From the NCBI GenBank assembly GCA_020698575.1, contig CM036244.1:28122034-28186033 (forward strand): 64,000 bases of DNA. The letters run 5' to 3'. Shown piece by piece: positions 1-11,517 of this stretch. The position numbers and the translations under genes were made by a program. The notes below the pieces were generated by a model that was not told the origin of the DNA, searched no databases, and saw only the letters and a list, made by a program, of their open reading frames with translations. The first letter of the stretch is position 1. Every line of letters begins with the position of its first letter. The stretch is from Bostrychus sinensis. Lineage: Eukaryota > Chordata > Actinopteri > Gobiiformes > Eleotridae.

Positions 1-594
1 CAATATATAAATACTGTGTATTCTGTAAAACAGACAGATCTTACGGTTGCTTGAGATAACAATACTGACATTGCCATAGTTCTTTGGCCTATGCTTTGTG
101 CACTAAAAACCCTGCACCACATACCAACGTAGTTTTGTAAATAAACTTCAAATCACCAAATGATGTCTCACTACTATAATATTTTCAATCTATGGGTATT
201 ATTAAATCAGGCTACTTCACTGGGTGGTTGGTTTGGACCAGGCATGGCTTGTTCTTGATTGCTTCTTTTCCGCTCCTTTTTTCTCCGCTTTCCATTTTTA
301 CCTCCTTCATTCACTTTTTCCATCTTGAATGTAAATGGCCAAACTTGTGTTGTGAGTTTTACATCATGCTTTCTGGAGAATTCTAAAGGATTCTTTTTAA
401 TTCAAACACATTTTGAAATTGTAAAGAAAATTAAACAGAGATTGACAAGTAAACACACGTTGATAAAGGAGAACAAGGCTGTGTGGAATCTCTGAAAAAT
501 CTCTGAAAAATATGAAAAATGCTGATTTCAAAATTGGGAGAATCAACACATCAACATGAACACGTCAACAGTTATCAAAATTGTTTGCTTACTT
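1..594. other. AT-rich sequence without recognised gene
   Basis: I see no conserved coding region, tRNA or clear terminal repeats here. The short open frames are overlapping and low-complexity and are best taken as chance. Confidence 0.5.
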
Positions 595-1110
595 TGATGG
601 TACTCCCCAGACCTTTCCTCCAGCTCCTCCTGGAGAATCCCAACGTGTTCCCAGGCAAGCCAAGAGACGTATCTCTAAATTGTGTCCTCCAACACACCTG
701 GAATGCTTCTCCAGGGATCTGTCCAAGAAGGATCTGAAACAGATGCCTGAGCCACCTCAACTGGCTCCTCTTGATATGAAAGAACACCGGCTCTACTCTG
801 AGCTTCTCCCAGGTAACTGAGCTCCTCACCCTCGCTCTAAGGGAGTGCCCATCCACCCTGCGGAGGAAACTCATTTCTGCTCTATTATCCAAGATCTTGA
901 CCCACACCTCATGAGAAATCGAAAGCTTAGCCTTTCAGCTCAGCTCTTTCTTCACCACAACGGACATCAACCACATTACTGCAGACGCTGCACTGATCCG
1001 ACTGTCAATCTCCCATTCCACCCTTCCCTCAATCGTGAACAAGAACCCAAGATACTTGAACTCCTCCACTGGAGGCAGGAACTCTCCACCAACCTGGAAA
1101 TTGATTTATT
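595..1110 (-). pseudogene. Rex3 (RTE) LINE remnant, C-terminal part
   Basis: Read on the minus strand, this encodes the C-terminal tail of a Rex3/RTE-type reverse transcriptase. About 110 residues stay open (575-907), with the run LRARVRSSVTWEKL followed by RSQLRWLRHLFQ, a signature also seen in the second Rex3 copy at 27.2 kb (RSQLRWLGHLFRMPPG). Upstream (906-1102 on the plus strand) nucleotide similarity to 27,620-27,905 continues, through the stretch around CCACATTACTGCAGA and the block ending CCAACCTGGA, but the frame is broken. The RT catalytic core is missing. This is a dead, truncated LINE fragment, not a host gene. The Rex3 name rests on similarity within the window and on recalled family hallmarks. 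Confidence 0.75.
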
Positions 1111-2100
1111 ATTGAACAGACAAGGAACTATGTTTCCAGAAGAGTCCTTTTGCCATCTAATTTTAACAGGCAAACCAATGGCGGGTTGAGCTTTTAATGA
1201 TGAAAACCACACAGTGCTCTGGTGGTTTGTACACTTCTTGTAGTTCAAGTTTTGTTGGCGGTAGATCGTCTGTCTTTTTGTTCTTTTGAGAAACATCTTG
1301 AGACTAACATTATTGATCTGAGTGTCACTTTTGTTTGAGGAATAGAGACTGCACCTAAACTCTTAAACATTTTGTCAGTGATACTGTGTCCAAGGTGATT
1401 GAGTAATGTGCCATAGTTCTAGCCAGGCCAGACAAACTAGTTTCCTATTCTCTGCAAAGAAGTTAGGCTACACATAGAAATTTCAGATTTAATACATTTT
1501 TTTTATTTGATTCAAACTAAAATGCTACTGTAGTGCAACTTATTTTTTTGTAAAAATCAAGTAGCTTATTAGTTTCAATTAAATTAAAATTTCAATTAAA
1601 TCTGATGAAAATAGTCACTTTGACAAAACCTTTAACCCCTTCACAACCATTTAATCCAAGACTGCTGCAGAAATAATGCATGTTTTCCTTTGATGCCTGT
1701 TCAGCCCATGCTGTGTTCAAATGTGAAAAGTGCACTGTTCACCTGTGCTCAAGCAAACACAACTGCTTCCATCTGTCCCATGCATAAGTTTGTCTGTCTA
1801 CATGCTCAAAATAAATTCAGGCATTAAGGGGTTAATGTTAATGTAAATAAACCTAATTCAATCGTGTGTTACCAATTGAAGCAACTGAATTAAGTTGGTT
1901 CAATCAAACACTTTTTTAGTGTTGAAGGAGAGAGTTGTGACATCTCCACTGAGTCCAATGGGTCTGATTTACACTAATAGTTCATAGGAAAGTTCTGGGA
2001 AAGTAGCCGTTCAGACTAGAAGTGCTATATAGTAATTGTATAGGGAGGATCAGACTGCAGAGCACTAAGTAAGATGTTTAAAGAATTAAGTTCATAGTAT
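1111..2100. other. Unassigned spacer between two Rex3 remnants
   Basis: AT-rich sequence with no recognised gene, tRNA-like promoter or matched terminal inverted repeats. Confidence 0.4.
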
Positions 2101-2115
2101 CTATGAATTTAAATC

Positions 2116-2535
2116 AAATTTACATACCCAAAAATGCTGGGAACTTATGGGAGTTTGCCCAACTCGTCTACATGTGCTTTGAGGATCTTGAGAAGGTGTT
2201 TGACTGTGTCCCTCATGACATCCTGCGGGGGGTGCCCTGGGAGTATGGGGTCTTACGGGTCTTCTGGTCACTGTATGACCGGGCAGGAACATGGTTTGCA
2301 TAGCTGGCAGTAAATCAGATGTGTTCCCAGTGCATGTTGTACTCAGGCAGGGCTGCCCTTTGTCACCATTTTTGTTTGTTATCTTTATGGACAGACTGAT
2401 TTGGGGATTCCATCTCTTTACCTTTGTGGATGATGTTGTCCTGTAGGCTTCATCGAACCAGGACCTTCAGCATGTACTGGGGTGGTTTGCAGCCGAGTGT
2501 GAAGTGGCTGGGATGAGAACGCAGAAGAATGAGTC
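2116..2535 (+). pseudogene. Rex3 (RTE) LINE remnant, RT palm region
   Basis: The plus strand encodes part of the RT palm of a Rex3/RTE LINE. It runs from a block like the start of domain A (MCFEDLEKVFDCVPHDIL), through LRQGCPLSP (about 2342-2370) in a shifted frame, to F-V-D-D-V-V-L (about 2422-2442). The last is the catalytic FADD box with Ala changed to Val and is followed by an in-frame stop. At least one frameshift lies near 2290-2300. The same blocks occur in better condition in the antisense copy at 27.9-28.4 kb. This remnant points opposite to the one at 0.6-1.1 kb, so the two are separate insertions or an inversion. It is not functional. Confidence 0.78.
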
Positions 2536-2929
2536 ACAAAGGTTTGTTTGGTGCTGAACTTTACTTGAGCAATCAGCTGTATGCTCAGGAAATTCTTCAA
2601 GCCTTGTGTATTTTCTGGGAAGCTATACCTTCTATAAATCTTTCCTCATGCTTTTTGGTACTGGTCTCTTATCATGCTTGCTAATGACCTCTCAGCCAAG
2701 CTGCAAGTTCATAACTGCTGTAAAAGAACCCAGGTGAAAAATCATCATGCGTTGTTTACTACTGTACAATCTCAGCAGGTCAGGAAGTCATGTCTTCACT
2801 CAAGTTCCTTTGACCTGTGTACTTTAAAGACATGACCACGCCTCCCTGAAAATCCACTCTATTACTTTATCTTTATTTAAGCAGGAGTCCCATGAGAGAA
2901 GTCCTGCCCCAGATTGGAACAACTGCGCA
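2536..2929. other. Unassigned spacer
   Basis: No recognised gene or repeat terminus in this short stretch. Confidence 0.4.
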
Positions 2930-3010
2930 TGTCCTTAGTGGTAGAGGAAAACAGCACTGAGAGGAAACCTACGCAAGGCACAGGGAAAACATGCAAATCA
3001 CTCACATAAA
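2930..3010 (-). repeat. SINE body fragment (DANA/Mermaid-like), antisense
   Basis: The reverse complement contains the thematic run of fish tRNA-SINE bodies, GCATGTTTTCCCTGTG followed by GTAGGTTTCCTCTC, which also appears in the SINE copies at 22.9 and 36.8 kb. The tRNA-like head and the tail are missing. Confidence 0.5.
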
Positions 3011-3328
3011 AAACATTCCAAGAAATAGTGGATCATATTTAGATTTTTTATTCAATACTGACATGACTTTAGAAACACCCACACACAGGTTGTCTCAGGG
3101 CTCCATGATATAACTGGCAAACACGAGAATTTCATGTAACCTTGGACGGTTAAACAGTTGAACATTTCATGTGCAAGCTCTATTCCTCAAACAAAAGTGT
3201 CACTCAGGTGAATGTTTCTCAAATGAACAAAAAACAGACAAAAAACTACTGCCAACAAAACAAACATGTGCTTTTCTAGACATGCTGCTTTACAATTAGG
3301 TGCAATTTTCATTTACTCAATACACTTA

Positions 3329-4528
3329 GGGCCAGATTTATCAAAGGTTTGCGTGCACGCTAAATGAAAAAGACGTGCTAAAAATGGAGCAAACCCAGGC
3401 GCAACTGAGATTTGCGTCTCTCACAGGAGCAAATTCAGCGCGGCGCAGATTTTGCTCCTGTGATTCAATGAATATGTAAAACAAGGCGTTCTTGCCAAAA
3501 CGCGCAAAATTCAAGGCGGGGGAACTGCAAATGAAGTCAGTTTGCAGTCGCTGTTTGATTTATCACGAGTACGGGAGCTAAATCTGCGTGAAAACTTAGT
3601 ACGTTGGAGAAGCAGGTACAAAAGTTTTGCGGAGGTAAGAGTGTAGCTTTTAGTGCACAGATGAGGCGTTGAAAATAAGTTCTAATGCTTTAACAGGGCT
3701 CATTTACAAAGATACAACAGTAATGACTTTACCTGCGGCACTTTTTCCTTGATTCTCGCTCGTATTTCCCTGAACTTCAGCCTTTTACAGCTGCTGTCTC
3801 TGGGCTCTCAGTCTGTTTAACATTCTTTGAAATCCTTAAGGTGACAGAACAGTCTTTAAACGCTGCGGAAAGTCTACTCACTGTGTTTATCTCATTGCCT
3901 CCCAATGCTCACTGCGGCGCTTGACTGACAGCTGCCCCTACAGAGACTCAAGGCTGTGTGGATTTGATCGAGCGGAGGACATTTTTAATTGTTATTTTTA
4001 TTCGATCACCATCAGCATGCCATATAGGCTATTGATACATTTTGTATAATTGTTTGAAAGGTTACTGGCTCTGACAGACAGTGAAAAGGACTTTCCTCTC
4101 CCTTCACTGTCTTTCACAGAGAGGAAATAAGTCACGTGACTCTGGTCAGCGCCAAAATCGCATGAGACATTTAACAAGAATGGACTACGCAAATTTAATA
4201 AAAGAAAGTAAAATGCAATAAAATAATTCTCCCTCAGAGACAGTGAACACAGCTCTACTACAGTCAGTCCTGTTATTTGTTGGACTCTCAGATTGTGTTT
4301 TGTGTTGCATCTCTGTAGGAAAGATGCAGTCAGAGCTGGCAAACAGCGTTGCTCTCGCTGTCAGTGCGTTTTATGCTCACGCAAAATTCTCATTTACATA
4401 TCAGATTTGCGGCAGCAGTTACTTGCACAGTTTATTTTTGTATATCACACGCAACACGCCCACAAATACCAGACGCTATTTTTTAAGCTGCACTCGCAAT
4501 TTTGCGCTTGTCTTAGTAAATATGGCCC
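3329..4528. mobile_element. PIF/Harbinger-like non-autonomous DNA element, TTA TSD
   Basis: The two ends form terminal inverted repeats: GGGCCAGATTTA at the left and, reverse complemented, GGGCCATATTTA at the right (11 of 12 match). The similarity fades into GCG-containing subterminal sequence on both sides. The element is flanked by direct TTA trinucleotides (3326-3328 and 4529-4531), the 3-bp duplication expected for PIF/Harbinger transposition. It is exactly 1,200 bp. Open frames inside (for example minus 3998-4342 and plus 4243-4551) show no DDE transposase or Myb-like motif that I recognise, so I read it as non-autonomous. Confidence 0.72.
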
Positions 4529-4535
4529 TTAGTTG

Positions 4536-4690
4536 TGGTAAGTATCTGTAGCCACAGTTGCCGTAGGGCAGACTGACGAAGACGTGGCCTTCATTTAGGA
4601 CAAACAACCGCCACCAAAAACAATCACAGTAACACATTCACAAATCAGTGCTACAGACACAAAGGCAATAGGCAGTGACTGATCCATAGA
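4536..4690 (-). repeat. Fish SINE 3' body fragment, antisense
   Basis: Reverse complemented, this segment carries a CAGTCTGCCCTA...GGCAACTGTGGCTACA block followed by GTGAATGTG, resembling the CAGTCTGCCCCAGGGCATCTGTGACGACA block of the SINE at 13.2 kb. It starts right after the PIF-like element and has no tRNA-like head. Confidence 0.45.
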
Positions 4691-5254
4691 CCTTGAGGGT
4701 AGGTGAACAGCTCTCTATACTGAGCTGCTGCTGCCCTCTTATTCCTCTGGCATTGTCTTCATATGTCCTCTCATATGTGCAGGGTGTGATGCTGTAACGC
4801 TCTTGCTGCTAATGCATGCATCAAAATATTTTCATTTTCTGTCTATAGCATTATTATAGATTTAGAGATCATGAGCTGCTCTGCTTGTAAATTTAGAACT
4901 TGGCCAGTAATAGCTAACTGCTGTCTGGTCTCTATTTTCTATGCTTCTCTTGTTGGTTGCTAGGTGACTAACACCACCCTTATCTGCTTCGATGGAATTC
5001 ACATTTGTTTTTTCTTCTTTTGCAAACATTGAAAAGATTTGTTTGATAAGTTACATCACCCCAGCTGAATCCAAGTGGGGTTTGTTACGTGACCCAAAAT
5101 ACAATGATGAGTTTAAGGTTTCTCGACCCACATGATGTTAAACTGAGATGAAGCAATGGTCAAATGTGTCTTGTACGGCATTTGCATAAATGTTGTGACC
5201 ACTTTCCAAGCCAATGTATATTAAGCGCTTTGCAGACATTAAGCAATCATTAAT
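4691..5254. other. Unassigned spacer
   Basis: No supported gene or repeat boundary. This is AT-rich flank just before the APE-type LINE. Confidence 0.4.
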
Positions 5255-5403
5255 TCATGGATAATGTAATCTTCACCAATATCAGAGGCCTCCACTCTAA
5301 TTATTATCCTACTGCATAAACCTAACGTCGTGTTTATTTCTGAAACATTTCTTACCAAAGTAATGCCTGATAAAATATTTGTAATTGACGGTTATGATTT
5401 TAT

Positions 5404-6198
5404 TTGCGTTCCACATTTGGTGGTGGCCTAGCTGTTTATGTGTGCAGCAGTGTAAAATTTAAACGGCACATAAATTTGGAAGATAAGGACATTGAAAGTC
5501 TGTTTTTTACATTTGATTTTGGCCATGTGAAATTGTTTACTGCTTTTATTTATCACAAACCAGATGATAACCTGTCAATTCTATGTCACATTGAGGAGTC
5601 CATGGAAAATTGTCCTGTCAGTTTTAACTCTGCTAATTTTATAATTGGTGATTTTAATGTGCATAACTCCAAATGGTGGCCAGAAGACAAAACAGATCAG
5701 CAAGGATTAGAAACAGAACTGTTCTGTACGTCACATGGCTTGTCCCAAATCGTCACCTCACCTACTCGGTTTCCTGACAGACTGCCTGGGACACCCTCTC
5801 TTATTGATCTAGCATTAACTGATACTCCTGAAATATTCTCTGGTTTGGCTGTCTCTGCCCCTATTGGAACCTCTGATCATGGTGTTATTAATATTACATT
5901 GTCACAAGTTGAGCCTACAACTGAAACACCTGAAGTACAATTGTCAACAAACAGGCCAAATGAATCGGCTTATTTTAATTGTAAATACATTTCTGACTGG
6001 ACAGCAGTTTGTCAAGCAGTCAGAGATCATGATTGGTCTGCTGTGTACTCGAGTGTTGATGTTGAGCCTGCATCAGAACATTCGCATGTCGCAGTCACCT
6101 CTCAATACTATCTTGTTTTGTTTCTAACCAACATCATCATGTTTAAAAACAAGAAAGACAGCATTTACCTTTTATTACACCAGAATTTACGCATCTAA
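5404..6198 (+). pseudogene. LINE apurinic-like endonuclease domain (partial)
   Basis: The open frame encodes the C-terminal two thirds of an AP-endonuclease-like domain, which would nick target DNA for LINE integration. Visible motifs are FGGGLAVYV at the start, the catalytic IIGDFNVHNSKWW block (D83, N85), PSLIDLALTD (about 131-140) and TSDHGVINI (D158, H159). The N-terminal catalytic Glu block (ISETFL) lies upstream around 5335-5360 in another frame, so a frameshift near 5400 separates the halves. The frame decays near residue 200, where other frames take over (LLKHAWWSN and ALRAEISHIKHLYY at 6201-6360). It is not a host gene. Confidence 0.8.
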
Positions 6199-6392
6199 AG
6201 TTGCTTAAACATGCATGGTGGTCAAACTTTAAGACATCAAAAAATGACCATGACTTAAATGCTTTTAGAAATGCCAGAAATGCACTGCGTGCTGAGATAA
6301 GTCATATTAAACATCTGTATTATACTCAGCAAGCTCAGAAACTGGCCTCAAGTTATTCACCGAGACATTACTGGGGCCTGCTGTCTGATCTA

Positions 6393-7850
6393 CAGTGGGG
6401 CAAAAAAGTATTTAGTCAGCCACCAATTGTGCAGGTTCTCCCACTTAAAAAGATGAGAGAGGCCTGTAATTTTCATCATAGGTATACCTCAACTATGAGA
6501 GACAAAATGAGAAAAAAAAAAAATCCAGAAAATCACATTGTCTGATTTTTAAAGAGTTTATTTGCAAATTATGGTGGAAAATAAGTATTTGTTCAATAAC
6601 AAAAGTTCATCTCAATACTTTGTTATATACCCTTTGTTGGCAATGACAGAGGTCAGACGTTTTCTGTAAGTCTTCACAAGGTTTTCACAAACTGTTGCTG
6701 GTATTTTGGCCCATTGCTCCATGCAGATCTCCTCTAGAGCAGTGATGTTTTGGAGCTGTCGCTGGGCAACACGGACTTTCAACTCCCTCCAAAGATTTTC
6801 TATGGGGTTGAGATCTGGAGACTGGCTAGGCCACTCCAGGACCTTGAAATGCTTCTTACGAAGCCACTCCTTCGTTACCCGGGCAGTGTGTTTGGGATCA
6901 TTGTCATGCTGAAAGACCCAGCCACGTTTCATCTTCAATGCCCTTGCTGATGGAAGGAGGTTTTCACTCAAAATCTGACGATACATGGCCCGATTCATTC
7001 TTTCCTTTACACGGATCAGTCGTCCTGGTCTCCTTGCTGAAAAACAGCCCCAAAGCATGATGTTCCCACCCCCATGCTTTACAGTAGGTATGGTGTTCTT
7101 TGGATGCAACTCAGCATTCTTTCTCCTCCAAACACGATGAGTAGAGTTTTTACCAAAAAGTTATATTTCGGTTTCATCTGACCATATGATATTCTCCCAA
7201 TCCTCTTCTGGATCATCCAAATGCTCTCTAGCAAACTTCAGACGGGCCTGCACATGTACTGGCTTTAGCAGGGGCACACGTCTGGCACTGCAGGATTTGA
7301 GTCCCTGGCGGCGTAGTGTGTTACTGATGGTAGCCTTTGTTACTTTGGTCCCAGCTCTCTGCAGGTCATTCACTAGGTCCCCGTGTGGTTCTGGGATTTT
7401 TGCTCACCGTTCTTGTGATCATTTTGACCCCACGGGGTGAGATCTTGCGGGGAGCCCCAGATCGAGGGAGATTATCAGTGGTCTTGTATGTCTCCCATTT
7501 CCTAATAATTGCTCCCACAGTTGATTTCTTCACACCAAGCTGCTTACCTATTGCAGATTCAGTCTTCCCAGCCTGGTGCAGGTCTACAATTTTGTTTCTG
7601 GTGTCCTTTGACAGCTCTTTGGTCTTGGCCATAGTGGAGTTTGGAGTGGGACTGTTCGAGGTTGTGGACAGGTGTCTTTTATAGATAATGAGTTCAAACA
7701 GGTGCCATTAATACAGGTAACGAGTGGAGGACAGAGGAGCCTCTTACAGAAGAAGTTACAGCTCTGTGAGAGACAGAAATTCCAAATACTTATTTTCCAC
7801 CATAATTTACAAATAAATTCTTTAAAAATCAGACAATGTGTTTTTGCCCC
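6393..7850 (-). mobile_element. Tc1-like transposon inserted in the LINE, right end altered
   Basis: The left end is a classic fish Tc1-type terminus, CAGTGGGGCAAAAAAGTATT, directly after a TA (6391-6392). The transposase gene lies on the minus strand. Near the right end the subterminal sequence CTTATTTTCCACCATAATTT (7789-7808) is the inverse of 6570-6589, so the long terminal repeats are recognisable. The expected last part of the right repeat is missing, however: after AGACAATGTG (7831-7840) the sequence jumps to TTTTTGCCCC and then into LINE coding sequence, with no final ACTG-TA. A deletion of roughly 150 bp has removed either the inside of that repeat or the boundary together with LINE sequence. 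Confidence 0.88.
6612..7632 (-). pseudogene. Tc1-like DD34E transposase, two lesions
   Basis: Cut-and-paste transposase gene. From 7632 downward it has an N-terminal helix-turn-helix (MAKTKELSKDTRNKIVDLHQ), a second HTH with a GRPR-like hinge (RSGAPRKISPRG), the first catalytic Asp in WSDE (about 7175), the second in QHDNDPKHT (about 6885), and the Glu in SPDLNPIENLW, 34 residues on. The C terminus NKGYITKY is present. Two lesions break it: a one-base loss near 7373 after NPRTTRG shifts the frame before NDLQRAGTKVT, and a nonsense codon (TAA for an expected Glu) lies at about 7160 after WSDETEI. Otherwise it reads close to full length, about 340 residues. It looks like a fairly young but dead copy. 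Confidence 0.9.
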
Positions 7851-9160
7851 TCCAGTTATCGGCCAATATCACTGACCTCTTGTATTGGAAAAATTTTTGA
7901 CAGTATCGTAAATGACATGCTAATGACATTTTTGCTGGAAAATTCATTAATATCTACACATCAATTTGTTTTTTTACCTAAACATTCTACATTGGACCAA
8001 TTAGCATTAGATTATCATAATTGGTTAAAAGCTGTAGAACAAAAAAAAACTTGTAGTGGCAGCATTTCTGGATTTTAGTGATACATTTACATCAGTACTA
8101 CATGAGGCCATTCTCCAAAAACTCCCTGCTTTTTCGTCTTTAACAAACAAGAATTGGTCAATCTTTTTCCTCGTCTTTACCAATGCGATCTGGAGTACCC
8201 CAAGGCAGTGTTACTGCCCCAACTTTGTTTATATTGTTTATAAATGACCTACTGACTGTGTTAGGACAGTTACTCCGGCAGCATACGAAGATAATACATT
8301 AATTACTGCCTCCTGTGCATACCCAGCTTTAGCTATTGCTGGCTTGAACTATGCATTAGCCATTGCAAGTGACTGGGCTAATAACTGGGGAATGAGGTTT
8401 AATGCCTCCAAGACTGTGTGTTTGTGCTTTACAAAGTCATCTGTTAGTTCTCTGAACAATCAGGTTATCTTTCAAGGTCATGCAATTTCTTTTTCAAATG
8501 AAGTAAAGCATCTTGGTGTGCTATTTACAAGTGACTTAAAACTTAAGCGCCACATTGAAGAAGTATGTAAAATGGCTCGAAATGAAATCTTTGTTTTGAA
8601 ATTGCTTAAAATGAAGCTGCCACCGAGAAACAATGAGCTACTCTTACGCATATACAAGGCCTATATCAGATCTCGATTGGAAGTACTGTTCAGTTTTGCT
8701 TTGCGGCACTGGAAAAACATCGGCAAATTGTCTAGAAAGCCTGCAAAGGCAGTGCATGCGCTTAATTCTCAATTTGCCATATCAATCAGAGATTACCTCC
8801 AACCATTACAGCACACTGGGCCTAATGACATTACAAGCAAGAAGAAACTTTGCATTGTCATGTTTTGCATTTAAATTGTGCCGCGGGCTTTCACCTACCG
8901 CTCTGGGACCTTACTGCCCTACACAAAAATGTTTACCCTATAATGTTTGGAGAACTTTTTATGTGTTTTCCAATGGAGAATTGCCTGGTGCCGGCATGCT
9001 GCAGAGGTCATGTTTGACACTGACCATAAGAGTACTAATGTGTTGGATGATGGCTGTGTTGTACGTAATCAAACTATGGGGGAGTTTAAGGAGTATTTAT
9101 TTAAAACTAAATTTGGAAATAATTGTTTTGTGCATTTTCCACATTCATATGGATTATAAT
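7851..9160 (+). pseudogene. LINE reverse transcriptase and C-terminal region
   Basis: Continuation of the split LINE. Motifs in order: SSYRPISLTSCIGKIFDSIVN (7851-7915), LPKHSTLDQLAL, a VAAFLDFSDTF block (domain A, about 8050-8085, with Ser for the usual Lys or Ala), SGVPQGSVTAPTLFILFIND (domain B, about 8190-8250, in a shifted frame) and the catalytic box as AYEDNTLI (about 8281-8306). The usual YADDTLI is mutated, so the second Asp is lost. The thumb follows with VKHLGVLFTSDLKLKRHIEEV and IYKAYIRSRLEV. At least three frame changes are visible. This RT is inactive. Confidence 0.8.
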
Positions 9161-9246
9161 TTTTTTATATTGTTGTTGCTGTTTGTTCCAACGGTCATAG
9201 GATCATGGAACTTTTAATTGTGCAAATAAAGATAAAAAAAAAAAAA

Positions 9247-11517
9247 TACTTCATGCCTATTCAATAAACAGTGATCCCAGTTTCTGGATCTTTCCAGTTT
9301 CTGGAAAGGATTTTTCCCATAGAGCGCAATGTAAAAAAAAAAAATGCTTGGTGCTCGCTGACAGGGCACCTACAGCTGAGAAAATGGTCGATTTTGTATT
9401 GTTTATTATCTAATTTCACACCATCAACTTTTTCCCTGTTTGAAATCTTTAATTTGGCTAAAAAATTACTTTTTATGGTTTGTGACATCACCGTTCTAGC
9501 CCGCCATCGCGCCTATTGGTCAGAGTCGATCACGTGGTACTCAAAGCAAGACCGCGCTTGCTCGAGGGTCACAGTGCGCCTGCTCTATGGGCCGCGCAAC
9601 GCGGAAGTAACGTGGAAGTAAAAAACTTTTTTGGCATCACGTGCCAATGAGCACGGCAATTGAAAACAACAGCGTTCATGACGTCATTCATTATCCAGTT
9701 CTATAATACATCCATAGGTTACCCACACCAATTCAGATAGAATTGGGGACAGAAAATGATGATGATGATGATGATGATGTAAAGATGGCAGAAATACTAT
9801 AAATTTGTTAATAACTTTATTTGTAACATTATTTATGGATCTGGCAATCATAATCAGCAGATTGATAGCCTTTTCAGAAGCTCTTAGGCATTTCCAAAAG
9901 CCAGTTCAGAAGCCCTGTTGTGATAAAGAAGGAGCTGAGTGGAAAGGCAACGCTTTTGATTTACCAATCCATCTATGTTCCTAGTTTAGAGAAATAATCA
10001 GAAAAATAATCGTCTGAACTGGAGTTAGTCAGATGAGTACTATTAGAGGCCTCTAATGGTGCAGGTGACAGTAGGTTCTTGCTCTGAGACAAATTTCTCC
10101 CTAGAGAGACAAATCTGAAATCTGGTCTCAACTTCACAAGCTGCCATTGCCATGTTTCTCAGTAAACAGCCATGCATACTCTTCTTTCCCTTGCCTGCTG
10201 AATTTGAGCCTCTTCTTTTTGTCTTCCTCTTGGCTCTTGTAGCAGAAAATATTAACATCCTCTTCCAAACCGTTGCTGCTGAGACGATGAACATAGGAGG
10301 ACATAGAAAGTAGGCACAGAAGATGTTGAACTTGTTGTGCCAGTTTTTGTTTTATGTCAATGAGCCCAGTAATCACAGAGTTATTTTAATCATAAAACAG
10401 GTCAAAACATCTAAATTTTGATAATTTAGCAGCAGATTCTACCAAAGAATTCTGACCTGCTCTCCAGCTCAGTTTTAAACTATAGATCCTTCTTGTGTTT
10501 GTATTATTAATTATTGCTGGGTTTTAGACAAAATCACAGCATTCTATAGGCCTGTAGTATTTACTTGAGATGGGAAGCTGCCAAAATGTCTGTAAATAAT
10601 ATGCAGATTTTTTACGTGTGGTAGAATACATATAGCAAGATTTATTTTAGTACAGGAAATCTTGCTCCTGCCCCCATCTGAGAGTGTGACATCACCACAG
10701 TCTACAAAACTGAAAATAACCCCTTTAGTATTCTGACTACAGATGATGCCATGACATTCGATTGGCCTGTAGTGTTTAACTGAGAAAAAATCTTTGCAGA
10801 TTTTTTTGTGTGGTAGGATAATATAGTGGGGTTAGGGTCCTTGTCACTAATAGAAATGATTAGGTTCAACATTTTTGAACTTTTCGTTTGGATATTTCTT
10901 ATGAAAAAAGTCTAACTAATCTAACTGATACATGAATACTGGCTCCATTCTAGACGTGTGAGATTGAGGGCAGGATAGAATTTTATGCTAAAATTTGTTG
11001 CTGAAGTGTCAGTATAGAAATGTGATGGTGGGATTTATGGTTAATATCTGCAATTACTGGGCCTAGCAACATGAAACAAAAACACAAAGTTCAAGGTCTT
11101 CTCTGTCAGCACAAATGAAATAAGGTTTCTTTGGGTATTTTTGTGTCTAAGCCATAGAATACCTGTACTCCATATGGATTTTGACATCATTAGATTCTAG
11201 AGCGTGAACACAACCAATATAACTTACTGTTTGTTTGAGTAAATGACAAATACTGAAGACTATAGTCAGACAATCCTGTGTCAGAGTCACAAAAAATAGT
11301 GTCATCTTTCAAAACTGAACATTTTAAGAGATCTAAAATATTGACATGAATAAAAAGCCTAAATTGCATATTCTTAGTATCTGATAACAAATAAAGTTTT
11401 AAAGTCGCTTAAACATAATGAATGTTGTGTTGTGTAAAATGTGAATATTTGTTTGTGCAGAATGGCATAGCTTTAGTAAGTTCACTAGAAAAAAAATAAA
11501 AAAATAAATAAAAAAAT
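9247..11517. other. Non-coding stretch with GAT microsatellite
   Basis: No supported gene. A (GAT)n microsatellite sits at about 9756-9779. The segment 9280-9720 is locally richer in CpG (around 9500-9610) and is probably an unidentified repeat. The rest is AT-rich and anonymous. Confidence 0.4.
9756..9779. repeat. (GAT)n microsatellite, about 8 units
   Basis: A perfect run of ATG/GAT trinucleotides of about 24 bp, next to no gene. Confidence 0.9.

Larger units (their letters stand above)
5255..9246 (+). mobile_element. APE-type non-LTR retrotransposon (LINE), split by a Tc1 element
   Basis: One sense-strand LINE can be followed through endonuclease (about 5280-6190), linker (6201-6392), then, after the Tc1 insertion, RT motifs (7851-8330), thumb and C-terminal region (8344-9160) and an A-rich tail after AATAAAGATAAAA (about 9226-9246). 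The N-terminal block (TNIRGLHSN) and the KPNVVFISETFL block are in different frames. The clade is not certain; the poly-A-like tail and the endonuclease wording recall jockey/I-type elements. The segment normally joining linker and first RT motif, probably some hundred residues, seems to be missing at the Tc1 right junction. Several frameshifts make it inactive. Confidence 0.8.

Noticed and set aside
3998..4551. Frames inside the PIF-like element as a possible transposase
   Set aside because: No DDE or Myb-like motif and frames on opposite strands overlap.
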